A stretch of 64,000 nucleotides of DNA from Gymnothorax reevesii (taxonomy: Eukaryota > Chordata > Actinopteri > Anguilliformes > Muraenidae). Positions 1 through 9,767 of the stretch are shown here, in pieces (positions within the stretch are counted from its first letter, which is position 1; the number at the start of each line of letters is the position of its first letter). The translations under genes were made by a program, and so were the position numbers. Below the pieces are notes generated by a model. That model ran no database searches and was not told the origin of the DNA. It saw only the letters and a list, made by a program, of their open reading frames with translations. The stretch covers positions 71,552,001 through 71,616,000 of the forward strand of contig CM056573.1 of the NCBI GenBank assembly GCA_029721435.1, in the 5' to 3' direction.

Positions 1-194
1 GTGCGATTTGGCAGTGATTTTATTTTTATGAAATTAGATTTTAATTGACTCACTCTTTGTTTAAACAAAAAAAAATAAATAAATGCGCGATTCAGTAGCA
101 TGCTTTCTGTTTACGTATTGACAAAATGTGCCTGCCCTCCACTTAGCCGTCGGGCTTGTCTTGTGACCAAACAGGCTCTGCTGTGACGTGACTT
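1..194 (+). repeat. Right-hand end of a unit cut by the window start
   Basis: These bases match the last part of each full unit, for example 3193-3384. They carry the end of sub-repeat B, the A-tract and the first 11 bp of the sub-repeat C stub. Confidence 0.95.
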
Positions 195-232
195 AAATGG
201 ATCAGCGGAGGTTTCAAATTCTCCGGCAGCTA
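184..232 (+). repeat. Sub-repeat C, truncated stub (unit 1)
   Basis: TGACGTGACTTAAATGGA matches the starts of sub-repeats A (2462) and B (2911). The match is lost at 233, where a Tc1-like element end begins directly after the dinucleotide TA, so the element appears to have interrupted this sub-repeat. Confidence 0.7.
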
Positions 233-660
233 CAGGTCTCAAAAAAGTTGGGACACTTGTAAAAAGGGGCTTTAAAAGCATTGAATTTCTAAGAGAATCA
301 GCTGAAAGAACATTTAGCAAGTAATTAAGTTAACTGTCATCTGCTGCGCAACATGATTACTTATAAAAGGGTTGTCATTGAGAGGCTGAGTTTCTCAGAA
401 GTAAAGATGGCCAGAAGCTCTCCCACCTGTGAAGGCTTGCATAAAAAAAAATGTTGAATACTTTAAAAACACTGCTCCTCGACGTTAAATTGCAAAGGCA
501 TTGAAGGTCTCATCATCTTCAGTACATGACATCATCAAAAGATTCAGAGTAACTGGAAAAATCTCTGCCTGTAAGGGACTAGGCCGAGACCTTTACTGCA
601 TGCCCTTTATCTTTGGACCCTCAGATGCCACTGCATCACTCACCGGCATGATTCTTGGGA
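233..660 (+). mobile_element. Truncated Tc1/mariner-like element, 5' part (copy in unit 1, repeated in all units)
   Basis: It begins CAGGTCTCAAAAAAGTTGGG immediately after TA, as expected for a Tc1-family terminal repeat at its TA target. A degenerate transposase start follows from about ATG 408. After frameshifts, one frame (roughly 494-655) reads as the N-terminal helix-turn-helix part, with IAKALKVSSSSVHDIIKRF and a later GRDLYWM stretch. An in-frame stop and the missing DDE catalytic half make it non-functional. Similarity fades at about 655-660 and no 3' terminal repeat is seen in the unit. Family assignment is from recall of fish Tc1-like elements, not from a search. Confidence 0.8.
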
Positions 661-925
661 TTCTGCAATAATAGAGAAAGAAAAAACATCACTGATTATA
701 CCTAGAACTGCCACAAGGTCATTCTGACCTCCATTAGTCCCAGTGCAAAAGAATGTAAATGGACTATATAGGGGCTGACTATGGAGCTAGTCAGATTGGC
801 AGCTCAAAGCACTTGACAGTAGCCTAATACCTCACGTATGCCCATTTATGCAACACATTCATACACTGACGGCTACGCAAGGCAGTCAACTGCATCTTGG
901 TTGACTGCATTTTGTTACTTTTAGA
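661..925 (+). other. Unassigned spacer between Tc1 fragment and 134-codon ORF (unit 1)
   Basis: No gene is seen. It holds a TATA-like TATATAGG near 764 and a short inverted motif, CAGTCAAC / GTTGACTG, near 883-908. The source is not recognised. Confidence 0.4.
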
Positions 926-1330
926 ATGGTGTGCAGGCGCATATATAAGCCAGTTGCTGTCATGACGTCAGAATCAATTTGTTCTCCCATTTTGCAGGTA
1001 GAAATTGTGATTGTCACAGAGCTGTTCTTCTATTCATTTAGTTTATTTAGTAAGCTGGTTAGGATACCAGAAAAAGAAATTAATCAGAGGAAATGGATGA
1101 ATGTAAGTCAGGCTTTGGCAAAGCTTCAGGACATGAGTTCTTGTGAGTCAGATGGAGAAGAAATATCAGGGCTCAGTGATGCTTCTAGGTCTAGTGAATC
1201 CGACTCCGATTTTGAAACTGAATGCGATCGTGAGCCACACGGTAAAGGTATCACAGCTGCTGGGCAAACTAAGCCTTTGATGCCAGGAAGGTCACCAAAA
1301 CTGGATATTTATTCACGTCATAACGCTTAG
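926..1330 (+). CDS. 134-codon ORF with acidic Ser/Asp/Glu tract, one per unit; function unknown
   Basis: The open frame is intact in all 15 units, starting at 926, 4116, 7307, 10499, 13689, 16878, 20069, 23258, 26447, 29635, 32824, 36010, 39197, 42392 and 45582. Residues 1-55 are hydrophobic and unremarkable. From an internal Met (about residue 58, ATG at 1097) the frame reads MNVSQALAKLQDMSSCESD and continues into a Ser/Asp/Glu-rich stretch, then a basic C-terminus. This resembles the acidic N-terminal region of some piggyBac-type transposases, but no catalytic domain follows, so it may be a transposon exon remnant. The three coding changes noticed among units (Lys-Glu in unit 6, Glu-Ala in unit 7, Phe-Leu in units 8-10) are all amino-acid changing and I noticed no silent ones, which does not suggest selection for a protein. 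An acceptor-like TTTTGCAG|G (about 997) and a donor-like GTAAGT (1103) lie inside it. Probably not a real gene. Confidence 0.3.
   Translation: MVCRRIYKPVAVMTSESICSPILQVEIVIVTELFFYSFSLFSKLVRIPEKEINQRKWMNVSQALAKLQDMSSCESDGEEISGLSDASRSSESDSDFETECDREPHGKGITAAGQTKPLMPGRSPKLDIYSRHNA
942..970 (+). promoter_or_regulatory. TATA-like box followed by a perfect CRE (unit 1)
   Basis: TATATAAG lies at 942-949 and the palindromic cAMP-response element TGACGTCA at 963-970. Both recur in all 15 units. They lie about 130-155 bp upstream of an internal ATG (1097) of the ORF. They lie inside the longest ORF, so if they act as a promoter the translated product would start downstream. The match is sequence only. 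Confidence 0.3.
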
Positions 1331-1605
1331 GTTTCACAGCATAATTTCAAGTCCAAATACTTTGAAACATTTAAAATTAGCCACAATAGCCAACAAATTG
1401 AAGCTTTAAAGCTCTGACCTCTATACTATTTAATCAATGAAGAATCTTAGCAAAACACCATTTATTGTCCCCTGAATTCTGAAAGTACTTTGAAATGCTT
1501 TCACTGAGGCAACACCTCACAGCTTAAAAGTATTACAAAGAGTGGTGCATTTTTGTCAATAAAGAGGATGCAGCCATATTTCCACGTCATCCATGCCATG
1601 ATGAA
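1331..1605 (+). other. AT-rich segment downstream of the ORF with an AATAAA signal (unit 1)
   Basis: No gene is seen. AATAAA at 1558-1563 is a possible polyadenylation signal about 230 bp after the ORF stop, and it recurs in every unit. Confidence 0.35.
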
Positions 1606-1880
1606 GGGAGACGCAGTAGCGCAGTGGAGAGCATGGGCTTGACTTGGGATGGAAAGATTCTGTGTTCCAGTCCTTGCCTTAGCCTGTGCAAAGTGTTCTC
1701 AGGCAAAACTCTTCACTTCCACACTGCCTCACTCTACCCAGGTGTACAAATGGGTCCCAGCAAAATTGTCAGGGAAACTTGACTGAGAGCAGTGGGAGAA
1801 CCCGAGTTGGACTAGTGCCCCATCGAGGGGGTTTAGCAATACTCCTATTTGCTTCATGTCACAGAAACCAGGGTTAAACA
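1606..1880 (+). mobile_element. tRNA-derived SINE (unit 1 copy, repeated in all units)
   Basis: The start has a Pol III split promoter: an A-box-like TAGCGCAGTGG at 1617-1627 and a B-box-like TGTTCCAGTCC at 1663-1673, about 46 bp apart. A tRNA-unrelated body follows, including CAGGTGTACAAATGGGTCCC, a phrase of the kind found in fish SINE bodies. The 3' limit is not sharp and no clear A-tail or target duplication was found. The tRNA-like part does not fold into an intact tRNA. The family is not named. Confidence 0.6.
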
Positions 1881-2144
1881 CAGGCCTGGTGGGCCTCCAG
1901 GCATGACCTCCACGCCTGGTTAGAAATAGTCTTTATTCCGTCTGAGCAGCTGCTCATTTTGAAAACAAGAAGGGCACTTGGTAGAGCTCATACCTCCGCC
2001 AAGCCCACATGTAAGTATTATTGGTTCTGGATCCAGGAGAGTATCATCCAGACCAACAACAGCTGTGATTAGTTCCTCTTTTAGGGCAGATTCTATTCAG
2101 TGCTGAAATTTTCTGAAAATCTGTTCATTACAGAAGGACATACC
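1881..2144. other. Unassigned segment of the unit (unit 1)
   Basis: It contains a short palindrome-rich part (CCTGGTGGGCCTCCAGG near 1884) and no gene. The copy in unit 4 is the most diverged. Confidence 0.35.
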
Positions 2145-2453
2145 GAATTGTTCCGAATATAAGACGATTCTGGATATGAGACTACTCCCCTTTCTCAAGT
2201 CATATTTTGGAAAAAATAGGGTTTTGATGATAAAATCTTGTTTTAGTCACTAAAGAATAATAATCATCGCAAAAATTTCTTTGAAAATACTGATAAAACA
2301 AACTGAAAGAAAAACCAATATAAAAGATTGCAGGCTGTTGTTTTGCGCCATCTATTGTTGTGAACATGTATTGAGTATAGACTATAAAACGCACACACAG
2401 GATGACTGTTATTGTTAGAAGCCTAGTCCACGGAAAATACGACGACCCCATTT
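2145..2453. repeat. A+T-rich segment of unknown origin bounded by similar TA-GACGA phrases (unit 1)
   Basis: It starts CCGAATATAAGACGATTCTGG and ends AAAATACGACGACCCC, with similar motifs in the same orientation at each side. It is A+T rich. An 83-codon minus-strand frame is open here in every unit but has biased hydrophobic content and no recognisable domain, so I treat it as chance. It could be an old transposon remnant. Confidence 0.35.
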
Positions 2454-2461
2454 CTCCGCTG

Positions 2462-2910
2462 TGACGTGTCTTTAATGGAACGGCGGAGGCGTCAAAGATA
2501 AAACAGGGTCACTTGAGCAAAAAGAGAGGAAATAGTAAACATGCCCGATGGACGAGAGATGCTAATTTACTGAGATTCCGCAGAGAAGTCACTGTTATGT
2601 CAAAGACGCAGAGTGCATCGTATGCCTGTTCCGTGGATATGTAAAAAGCACCGTTGCCATAAACATATCTCCCCAGCGGGCCACAGTACGAAGTAGATTC
2701 CCAGTCCGTCGTGGAAACATATACTGGTGTACGTGCGATTAGGTAGTGATTGTTTTTAAATTTCATTTGATTTCATTTGACACACTCTTTTTACTTGAAC
2801 AAAAGATTGACCGCGATTCCGTACCATGCTTTCTGTTAACGTTCTGACAAAATGTGGCAGCCCTCCATGCTTAGGGTCGGGCGTGTAAAGTCACCGAACA
2901 GGCCTTGTGG
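2462..2910 (+). repeat. Sub-repeat A, about 449 bp (unit 1)
   Basis: It begins TGACGTGTCTTTAATGGAAC and aligns by eye along its length with sub-repeat B. Shared landmarks in order are CACTTGAGCA, GCCCGATGGA, GCACCGTTGC, GTACGTGCGATT, CATGCTTTCTGTT and TGACAAAATGTG. A and B are strongly diverged from each other although copies of A in different units are almost identical, so A/B is an older duplication layer. Confidence 0.8.
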
Positions 2911-3373
2911 TGACGTGTCTTAAATGGAACACTCGAGGCGTCATAAATCAGACCGGGTCACTTGAGCAGAAGAAAACAAAGGAGTAAACAAGCCCGATGG
3001 ATGAGAGGTTCGAATTCTCTTGGATTCTGCTGAGAAGTCGCTTTGACGTCAAAGAGCCAGAGTGCATCGAATGTTCATTTTGTTGCTATAACAACAGCAC
3101 CGTTGCTATAAACAACTCTGCCCAGGGAGCCGACGGAAGAATGCTGATTCTCAGTCCGTGTCCAATGCTCATGGAAAGATGTCCAGGAGTACGTGCGATT
3201 TGGCAGTGATTTTATTTTTATGAAATTAGATTTTAATTGACTCACTCTTTGTTTAAACAAAAAAAAAAAAAAATGCGCGATTCAGTAGCATGCTTTCTGT
3301 TTACGTATTGACAAAATGTGCCTGCCCTCCACTTAGCCGTCGGGCTTGTCTTGTGACCAAACAGGCTCTGCTG
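2911..3373 (+). repeat. Sub-repeat B, about 463 bp (unit 1)
   Basis: It begins TGACGTGTCTTAAATGGAAC and has the same landmark order as sub-repeat A. It contains a perfect 14-bp palindrome CTTTGACGTCAAAG (3041-3054) and, near its right end, an A-tract that varies in length between units. It is followed by the truncated third sub-repeat (C) of the next unit. Confidence 0.8.
3257..3273 (+). repeat. Variable A-tract (one per unit)
   Basis: A homopolymer between GTTTAAAC and TGCGCGATTCAG. It is a pure A-run in some units and carries TAAATAAA endings in others. It accounts for most of the length differences between units. Confidence 0.8.
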
Positions 3374-3384
3374 TGACGTGACTT

Positions 3385-6300
3385 AAATGGATCAGCGGAG
3401 GTTTCAAATTCTCCGGCAGCTACAGGTCTCAAAAAAGTTGGGACACTTGTAAAAAGGGGCTTTAAAAGCATTGAATTTCTAAGAGAATCAGCTGAAAGAA
3501 CATTTAGCAAGTAATTAAGTTAACTGTCATCTGCTGCGCAACATGATTACTTATAAAAGGGTTGTCATTGAGAGGCTGAGTTTCTCAGAAGTAAAGATGG
3601 CCAGAAGCTCTCCCACCTGTGAAGGCTTGCATAAAAAAAAATGTTGAATACTTTAAAAACACTGCTCCTCGACGTTAAATTGCAAAGGCATTGAAGGTCT
3701 CATCATCTTCAGTACATGACATCATCAAAAGATTCAGAGTAACTGGAAAAATCTCTGCCTGTAAGGGACTAGGCCGAGACCTTTACTGGATGCCCTTTAT
3801 CTTTGGACCCTCAGATGCCACTGCATCACTCACCGGCATGATTCTTGGGATTCTGCAATAATAGAGAAAGAAAAAACATCACTGATTATACCTAGAACTG
3901 CCACAAGGTCATTCTGACCTCCATTAGTCCCAGTGCAAAAGAATGTAAATGGACTATATAGGGGCTGACTATGGAGCTAGTCAGATTGGCAGCTCAAAGC
4001 ACTTGACAGTAGCCTAATACCTCACGTATGCCCATTTATGCAACACATTCATACACTGACGGCTACGCAAGGCAGTCAACTGCATCTTGGTTGACTGCAT
4101 TTTGTTACTTTTAGAATGGTGTGCAGGCGCATATATAAGCCAGTTGCTGTCATGACGTCAGAATCAATTTGTTCTCCCATTTTGCAGGTAGAAATTGTGA
4201 TTGTCACAGAGCTGTTCTTCTATTCATTTAGTTTATTTAGTAAGCTGGTTAGGATACCAGAAAAAGAAATTAATCAGAGGAAATGGATGAATGTAAGTCA
4301 GGCTTTGGCAAAGCTTCAGGACATGAGTTCTTGTGAGTCAGATGGAGAAGAAATATCAGGGCTCAGTGATGCTTCTAGGTCTAGTGAATCCGACTCCGAT
4401 TTTGAAACTGAATGCGATCGTGAGCCACACGGTAAAGGTATCACAGCTGCTGGGCAAACTAAGCCTTTGATGCCAGGAAGGTCACCAAAACTGGATATTT
4501 ATTCACGTCATAACGCTTAGGTTTCACAGCATAATTTCAAGTCCAAATACTTTGAAACATTTAAAATTAGCCACAATAGCCAACAAATTGAAGCTTTAAA
4601 GCTCTGACCTCTATACTATTTAATCAATGAAGAATCTTAGCAAAACACCATTTATTGTCCTCTGAATTCTGAAAGTACTTTGAAATGCTTTCACTGAGGC
4701 AACACCTCACAGCTTAAAAGTATTACAAAGAGTGGTGCATTTTTGTCAATAAAGAGGATGCAGCCATATTTCCACGTCATCCATGCCATGATGAAGGGAG
4801 ACGCAGTAGCGCAGTGGAGAGCATGGGCTTGACTTGGGATGGAAAGATTCTGTGTTCCAGTCCTTGCCTTAGCCTGTGCAAAGTGTTCTCAGGCAAAACT
4901 CTTCACTTCCACACTGCCTCACTCTACCCAGGTGTACAAATGGGTCCCAGCAAAATTGTCAGGGAAACTTGACTGAGAGCAGTGGGAGAACCCGAGTTGG
5001 ACTAGTGCCCCATCGAGGGGGTTTAGCAATACTCCTATTTGCTTCATGTCACAGAAACCAGGGTTAAACACAGGCCTGGTGGGCCTCCAGGCATGACCTC
5101 CACGCCTGGTTAGAAATAGTCTTTATTCCGTCTGAGCAGCTGCTCATTTTGAAAACAAGAAGGGCACTTGGTAGAGCTCATACCTCCGCCAAGCCCACAT
5201 GTAAGTATTATTGGTTCTGGATCCAGGAGAGTATCATCCAGACCAACAACAGCTGTGATTAGTTCCTCTTTTAGGGCAGATTCTATTCAGTGCTGAAATT
5301 TTCTGAAAATCTGTTCATTACAGAAGGACATACCGAATTGTTCCGAATATAAGACGATTCTGGATATGAGACTACTCCCCTTTCTCAAGTCATATTTTGG
5401 AAAAAATAGGGTTTTGATGATAAAATCTTGTTTTAGTCACTAAAGAATAATAATCATCGCAAAAATTTCTTTGAAAATACTGATAAAACAAACTGAAAGA
5501 AAAACCAATATAAAAGATTGCAGGCTGTTGTTTTGCGCCATCTATTGTTGTGAACATGTATTGAGTATAGACTATAAAACGCACACACAGGATGACTGTT
5601 ATTGTTAGAAGCCTAGTCCACGGAAAATACGACGACCCCATTTCTCCGCTGTGACGTGTCTTTAATGGAACGGCGGAGGCGTCAAAGATAAAACAGGGTC
5701 ACTTGAGCAAAAAGAGAGGAAATAGTAAACATGCCCGATGGACGAGAGATGCTAATTTACTGAGATTCCGCAGAGAAGTCACTGTTATGTCAAAGACGCA
5801 GAGTGCATCGTATGCCTGTTCCGTGGATATGTAAAAAGCACCGTTGCCATAAACATATCTCCCCAGCGGGCCACAGTACGAAGTAGATTCCCAGTCCGTC
5901 GTGGAAACATATACTGGTGTACGTGCGATTAGGTAGTGATTGTTTTTAAATTTCATTTGATTTCATTTGACACACTCTTTTTACTTGAACAAAAGATTGA
6001 CCGCGATTCCGTACCATGCTTTCTGTTAACGTTCTGACAAAATGTGGCAGCCCTCCATGCTTAGGGTCGGGCGTGTAAAGTCACCGAACAGGCCTTGTGG
6101 TGACGTGTCTTAAATGGAACACTCGAGGCGTCATAAATCAGACCGGGTCACTTGAGCAGAAGAAAACAAAGGAGTAAACAAGCCCGATGGATGAGAGGTT
6201 CGAATTCTCTTGGATTCTGCTGAGAAGTCGCTTTGACGTCAAAGAGCCAGAGTGCATCGAATGTTCATTTTGTTGCTATAACAACAGCACCGTTGCTATA

Positions 6301-6575
6301 AACAACTCTGCCCAGGGAGCCGACGGAAGAATGCTGATTCTCAGTCCGTGTCCAATGCTCATGGAAAGATGTCCAGGAGTACGTGCGATTTGGCAGTGAT
6401 TTTATTTTTATGAAATTAGATTTGAATTGACTCACTCTTTGTTTAAACAAAAAAAAAAAATAAATGCGCGATTCAGTAGCATGCTTTCTGTTTACGTATT
6501 GACAAAATGTGCCTGCCCTCCACTTAGCCGTCGGGCTTGTCTTGTGACCAAACAGGCTCTGCTGTGACGTGACTT
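3385..6575 (+). repeat. Array unit 2 (3191 bp)
   Basis: ORF at 4116-4520. Left-hand variant types as in unit 1. A T-to-G change is seen at 6424, just before the A-tract. Confidence 0.95.
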
Positions 6576-9500
6576 AAATGGATCAGCGGAGGTTTCAAAT
6601 TCTCCGGCAGCTACAGGTCTCAAAAAAGTTGGGACACTTGTAAAAAGGGGCTTTAAAAGCATTGAATTTCTAAGAGAATCAGCTGAAAGAACATTTAGCA
6701 AGTAATTAAGTTAACTGTCATCTGCTGCGCAACATGATTACTTATAAAAGGGTTGTCATTGAGAGGCTGAGTTTCTCAGAAGTAAAGATGGCCAGAAGCT
6801 CTCCCACCTGTGAAGGCTTGCATAAAAAAAAATGTTGAATACTTTAAAAACACTGCTCCTCGACGTTAAATTGCAAAGGCATTGAAGGTCTCATCATCTT
6901 CAGTACATGACATCATCAAAAGATTCAGAGTAACTGGAAAAATCTCTGCCTGTAAGGGACTAGGCCGAGACCTTTACTGGATGCCCTTTATCTTTGGACC
7001 CTCAGATGCCACTGCATCACTCACCGGCATGATTCTTGGGATTCTGCAATAATAGAGAAAGAAAAAACATCACTGATTATACCTAGAACTGCCACAAGGT
7101 CATTCTGACCTCCATTAGTCCCAGTGCAAAAGAATGTAAATGGACTATATAGGGGCTGACTATGGAGCTAGTCAGATTGGCAGCTCAAAGCACTTGACAG
7201 TAGCCTAATACCTCACGTATGCCCATTTATGCAACACATTCATACACTGACGGCTACGCAAGGCAGTCAACTGCATCTTGGTTGACTGCATTTTGTTACT
7301 TTTAGAATGGTGTGCAGGCGCATATATAAGCCAGTTGCTGTCATGACGTCAGAATCAATTTGTTCTCCCATTTTGCAGGTAGAAATTGTGATTGTCACAG
7401 AGCTGTTCTTCTATTCATTTAGTTTATTTAGTAAGCTGGTTAGGATACCAGAAAAAGAAATTAATCAGAGGAAATGGATGAATGTAAGTCAGGCTTTGGC
7501 AAAGCTTCAGGACATGAGTTCTTGTGAGTCAGATGGAGAAGAAATATCAGGGCTCAGTGATGCTTCTAGGTCTAGTGAATCCGACTCCGATTTTGAAACT
7601 GAATGCGATCGTGAGCCACACGGTAAAGGTATCACAGCTGCTGGGCAAACTAAGCCTTTGATGCCAGGAAGGTCACCAAAACTGGATATTTATTCACGTC
7701 ATAACGCTTAGGTTTCACAGCATAATTTCAAGTCCAAATACTTTGAAACATTTAAAATTAGCCACAATAGCCAACAAATTGAAGCTTTAAAGCTCTGACC
7801 TCTATACTATTTAATCAATGAAGAATCTTAGCAAAACACCATTTATTGTCCTCTGAATTCTGAAAGTACTTTGAAATGCTTTCACTGAGGCAACACCTCA
7901 CAGCTTAAAAGTATTACAAAGAGTGGTGCATTTTTGTCAATAAAGAGGATGCAGCCATATTTCCACGTCATCCATGCCATGATGAAGGGAGACGCAGTAG
8001 CGCAGTGGAGAGCATGGGCTTGACTTGGGATGGAAAGATTCTGTGTTCCAGTCCTTGCCTTAGCCTGTGCAAAGTGTTCTCAGGCAAAACTCTTCACTTC
8101 CACACTGCCTCACTCTACCCAGGTGTACAAATGGGTCCCAGCAAAATTGTCAGGGAAACTTGACTGAGAGCAGTGGGAGAACCCGAGTTGGACTAGTGCC
8201 CCATCGAGGGGGTTTAGCAATACTCCTATTTGCTTCATGTCACAGAAACCAGGGTTAAACACAGGCCTGGTGGGCCTCCAGGCATGACCTCCACGCCTGG
8301 TTAGAAATAGTCTTTATTCCGTCTGAGCAGCTGCTCATTTTGAAAACAAGAAGGGCACTTGGTAGAGCTCATACCTCCGCCAAGCCCACATGTAAGTATT
8401 ATTGGTTCTGGATCCAGGAGAGTATCATCCAGACCAACAACAGCTGTGATTAGTTCCTCTTTTAGGGCAGATTCTATTCAGTGCTGAAATTTTCTGAAAA
8501 TCTGTTCATTACAGAAGGACATACCGAATTGTTCCGAATATAAGACGATTCTGGATATGAGACTACTCCCCTTTCTCAAGTCATATTTTGGAAAAAATAG
8601 GGTTTTGATGATAAAATCTTGTTTTAGTCACTAAAGAATAATAATCATCGCAAAAATTTCTTTGAAAATACTGATAAAACAAACTGAAAGAAAAACCAAT
8701 ATAAAAGATTGCAGGCTGTTGTTTTGCGCCATCTATTGTTGTGAACATGTATTGAGTATAGACTATAAAACGCACACACAGGATGACTGTTATTGTTAGA
8801 AGCCTAGTCCACGGAAAATACGACGACCCCATTTCTCCGCTGTGACGTGTCTTTAATGGAACGGCGGAGGCGTCAAAGATAAAACAGGGTCACTTGAGCA
8901 AAAAGAGAGGAAATAGTAAACATGCCCGATGGACGAGAGATGCTAATTTACTGAGATTCCGCAGAGAAGTCACTGTTATGTCAAAGACGCAGAGTGCATC
9001 GTATGCCTGTTCCGTGGATATGTAAAAAGCACCGTTGCCATAAACATATCTCCCCAGCGGGCCACAGTACGAAGTAGATTCCCAGTCCGTCGTGGAAACA
9101 TATACTGGTGTACGTGCGATTAGGTAGTGATTGTTTTTAAATTTCATTTGATTTCATTTGACACACTCTTTTTACTTGAACAAAAGATTGACCGCGATTC
9201 CGTACCATGCTTTCTGTTAACGTTCTGACAAAATGTGGCAGCCCTCCATGCTTAGGGTCGGGCGTGTAAAGTCACCGAACAGGCCTTGTGGTGACGTGTC
9301 TTAAATGGAACACTCGAGGCGTCATAAATCAGACCGGGTCACTTGAGCAGAAGAAAACAAAGGAGTAAACAAGCCCGATGGATGAGAGGTTCGAATTCTC
9401 TTGGATTCTGCTGAGAAGTCGCTTTGACGTCAAAGAGCCAGAGTGCATCGAATGTTCATTTTGTTGCTATAACAACAGCACCGTTGCTATAAACAACTCT

Positions 9501-9767
9501 GCCCAGGGAGCCGACGGAAGAATGCTGATTCTCAGTCCGTGTCCAATGCTCATGGAAAGATGTCCAGGAGTACGTGCGATTTGGCAGTGATTTTATTTTT
9601 ATGAAATTAGATTTTAATTGACTCACTCTTTGTTTAAACAAAAAAAAAAAAATAAATGCGCGATTCAGTAGCATGCTTTCTGTTTACGTATTGACAAAAT
9701 GTGCCTGCCCTCCACTTAGCCGTCGGGCTTGTCTTGTGACCAAACAGGCTCTGCTGTGACGTGACTT
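6576..9767 (+). repeat. Array unit 3 (3192 bp)
   Basis: ORF at 7307-7711. Left-hand variant types. It differs from unit 2 mainly in A-tract length. Confidence 0.95.

Larger units (their letters stand above)
195..3384 (+). repeat. Array unit 1 (3190 bp)
   Basis: Reference unit for the internal annotation. The 134-codon ORF is at 926-1330. Private substitutions seen are C at 599 and C at 1471, where the other units have G and T. It carries the left-hand variant types: gtgCCCC near 1827 and gaTaaaatc near 2230. Confidence 0.95.

Noticed and set aside
111..320. 69-codon minus-strand ORF recurring in most units
   Set aside because: It runs across the sub-repeat C stub and the antisense of the Tc1 terminal repeat. 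It is lost by a one-base deletion in units 11 and 12 and has no domain.
1606..1680. Functional tRNA gene
   Set aside because: A- and B-box-like motifs are present but the sequence between and around them does not make a cloverleaf. It is better explained as a SINE head.
1686..1877. 63-codon plus-strand ORF
   Set aside because: It lies inside the SINE body and has no ATG-proximal or domain evidence.
2200..2451. 83-codon minus-strand ORF in every unit
   Set aside because: It lies in A+T-rich repeat sequence, with Tyr/Phe/Ile-rich composition and no motif. Recurrence only reflects the tandem array.
2509..2766. 85-codon minus-strand ORF in sub-repeat A and the similar 61-72-codon ORF in sub-repeat B
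   Set aside because: Their likeness follows from the A/B duplication. The B version changes length with the A-tract and is lost in unit 12, which argues against a protein.
2997..3209. 70-codon plus-strand ORF in sub-repeat B
   Set aside because: It overlaps the minus-strand frame and has no domain. Open by chance within a repeat.
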